Shown here: positions 6,089 through 6,943 of the stretch, one piece after another
How the letters are laid out: each line of letters begins with the position of its first letter
How positions within the stretch are numbered: the stretch's first letter is position 1
Source of the DNA: JBOGFI01 sp050743365
GTDB taxonomy: Bacteria; Actinomycetota; Acidimicrobiia; IMCC26256; JACDBD01
Direction: 5' to 3'
DNA length: 6,943 nucleotides
Assembly: GCA_050743365.1 (NCBI GenBank)
Contig: JBOGFI010000256.1
Span: 1 to 6,943 of the forward strand
The notes under the pieces: generated by a model
The model's database searches: none
Told to the model about the DNA's origin: nothing
Seen by the model: the letters and a program-made list of their open reading frames with translations, nothing else
Program-made: the position numbers and the translations under genes

Positions 6089-6111
6089 CGGCGGCAGGTA
6101 TCCTGCCGCCG
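6089..6111 (+). other. Perfect 10-bp GC-rich hairpin upstream of the M24 peptidase gene
   Basis: CGGCGGCAGG (6089-6098) and CCTGCCGCCG (6102-6111) pair perfectly around a TAT loop. The stem ends 13 nt before the AGGA of the downstream ribosome-binding site. No T-run follows it. It may end or attenuate the aroCKBQ transcript, as many high-GC actinobacterial terminators lack a U tract. Alternatively it could stabilise an mRNA end or affect translation of the next gene. The fold is evident; the function is inferred. Confidence 0.5.
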
Positions 6112-6124
6112 AGCGAGCGCGACC

Positions 6125-6131
6125 AGGAAAG
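6125..6131 (+). promoter_or_regulatory. Ribosome-binding site of the M24 peptidase gene
   Basis: AGGAAAG directly precedes ATG 6132. Spacing from AGGA is short (3 nt), but this is the only purine-rich Shine-Dalgarno-like run nearby, and it supports ATG 6132 as the start. Confidence 0.5.
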
Positions 6132-6943
6132 ATGAGCCTCGCCGGCCTGCCGCCGCTCGACATCGGCGAACGCGCCCATCGCCTGCGGGCGCGGTTCGAC
6201 GACGCCGGCGTCGACGCTCTCCTCGTGACCCGCCGGCCCAACGTCCGCTACCTCACCGGGTTCACCGGCTCGGCCGCGATGGTGCTCGTCGGCACCGACG
6301 ACATCGTCTTCGTGACCGACGGCCGCTACGCGGAGCAGTCCGCCGACCAGCTCGCCGCCGCGGGCGTCGGCGCTCGCATCGAGGTCGGCCTCACCCAGGC
6401 CGCCCAGCGAGAGGCGCTGGCCGCGGCGGTCGCGGGCTCGGCACGGCTCGGCCTGGAGGCCCACGGCGTCACCTGGGCGCAGCAGCGGGCGTTCGCGGGG
6501 GAGTGGTTCCCGGCCGCCGAGCTGGTGGCCACCGAGCATCTGGTCGAGGACCTGCGGCGGGTGAAGGAGCCCGGCGAGGTGGCCCGGATCGGCGCCGCGT
6601 GCGGCATCGCCGACGAGTCGTTGGGGGAGGTGGCCCCGGGCTTCGCCGACGGCCCGACGGAGCGGCAGGTGGCGCTCGAGCTCGAGCTCGCGATGCGCCG
6701 CCGCGGCGCGACCGGGGTCAGCTTCGACCCGATCGTGGCGTCGGGGCCGAACGGCGCCCGGCCCCACGCCCGGCCCTCCGACCGGCGCCTGGCGCCGCGC
6801 GAGCTGGTCGTCCTCGACTTCGGCTGCGTGATCGACGGCTACTGCTCCGACATGACCCGCACCGTGAGCGTGGGCGCGCCGTCGGCCGACGCCGCGCACC
6901 TCTACGACGTCGTCCTGCAGGCACAGCAGGCGGGGCGCGACAC
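6132..6943 (+). CDS. M24-family Xaa-Pro aminopeptidase/dipeptidase, 5' part (cut by window end)
   Basis: This is a two-domain metallopeptidase of the PepP/PepQ type, cutting peptide bonds next to proline. The first 270 codons are in the window with no stop. The N-terminal creatinase-like domain spans about 10-140 and contains PNVRYLTGFTGSAAMVLV (36-53) and FVTDGRYAEQS (60-70). A linker with the usual RRVKEPGEVARI (142-153) leads into the pita-bread catalytic domain. That domain shows SFDPIVASGPNGARPHARPS (197-216) with the conserved His212, and VVLDFGCVIDGYCSDMTRT (226-244), where Asp229 and Asp240 are the first two of the five dimetal ligands. The other ligands (His, Glu, Glu) would lie beyond the window. 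Synteny with M. tuberculosis suggests the pepQ position, with efp next. The sequence seen does not separate aminopeptidase from prolidase, so no symbol is given. Confidence 0.93.
   Translation, partial: MSLAGLPPLDIGERAHRLRARFDDAGVDALLVTRRPNVRYLTGFTGSAAMVLVGTDDIVFVTDGRYAEQSADQLAAAGVGARIEVGLTQAAQREALAAAVAGSARLGLEAHGVTWAQQRAFAGEWFPAAELVATEHLVEDLRRVKEPGEVARIGAACGIADESLGEVAPGFADGPTERQVALELELAMRRRGATGVSFDPIVASGPNGARPHARPSDRRLAPRELVVLDFGCVIDGYCSDMTRTVSVGAPSADAAHLYDVVLQAQQAGRD

Larger units (their letters stand above)
6016..6135 (+). other. Candidate 39-codon ORF bridging aroQ and the M24 peptidase gene (doubtful)
   Basis: An ATG at 6016 overlaps the aroQ stop as ATGA, and the ORF ends at TGA 6133-6135, overlapping the next gene's ATG 6132 as ATGA. 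The predicted peptide is 39 aa, Arg-rich, without membrane segment, recognisable domain or aromatic residues, so it is not an aromatic amino-acid leader peptide. Its third codon positions are about 79% G or C by hand count, against about 95% in aroQ. It also runs through the repeat and the hairpin. These points argue that it is fortuitous, though the double stop-start overlap could let ribosomes pass from aroQ to the peptidase gene. Confidence 0.15.

Noticed and set aside
6059..6104. TTGCGC (6059-6064) and TATCCT (6099-6104) as a promoter for the M24 peptidase gene
   Set aside because: The spacing is 34 nt, about twice what sigma-70 promoters use, and TATCCT lies in the loop and arm of the perfect hairpin, which explains it better.

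Overview
This is a dense, GC-rich (roughly 70% G+C by eye), all-forward-strand stretch of bacterial chromosome. The gene order is mltG - aroE - A24 prepilin peptidase - aroC - aroK - aroB - aroQ - M24 Xaa-Pro peptidase. It matches the arrangement known from Actinomycetota: in Mycobacterium tuberculosis, mltG, aroE, a prepilin-peptidase-like gene, aroC, aroK, aroB, a type II dehydroquinase gene and pepQ lie in the same order, between ruvX and efp. High GC, frequent GTG starts and this synteny point to an actinobacterium. A deep branch such as Acidimicrobiia is a guess from protein flavour only. I see no mobile element, CRISPR array, rRNA, tRNA or prophage.

Layout. Positions 70-2606 carry three tightly packed genes. 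MltG is a membrane-anchored peptidoglycan lytic transglycosylase. AroE (shikimate dehydrogenase) starts on the base after the mltG stop. A compact prepilin-type peptidase follows, its GTG overlapping the aroE stop. Positions 2607-2766 are the first non-coding gap. It holds one copy of a roughly 41-nt repeat, a perfect 8-bp hairpin, a possible -10 box and the aroC ribosome-binding site. Positions 2767-6019 carry aroC, aroK, aroB and aroQ, which are touching or overlapping. Positions 6020-6131 are the second gap. It holds the inverted partner of the repeat and a perfect 10-bp hairpin. From 6132 to the window end runs the first 270 codons of an M24 metallopeptidase.

Together the aro genes encode five of the seven steps from DAHP to chorismate: AroB (step 2), AroQ (3), AroE (4), AroK (5) and AroC (7). 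DAHP synthase (step 1) and EPSP synthase AroA (step 6) are not in the window and must be encoded elsewhere. All five enzymes keep their recognisable active-site motifs and near-normal lengths, so the pathway block looks functional.

This is mainly ordinary conserved housekeeping DNA. I do not see a new multi-gene system. The least explained signal is non-coding: the two gaps around aroCKBQ carry copies of the same element in opposite orientation, with an identical 18-bp core and an identical 8-bp tail at nearly the same spacing. Each gap also has a strong short-loop hairpin. These could mark regulatory or transcription-unit boundaries, or a genome-wide intergenic repeat family.
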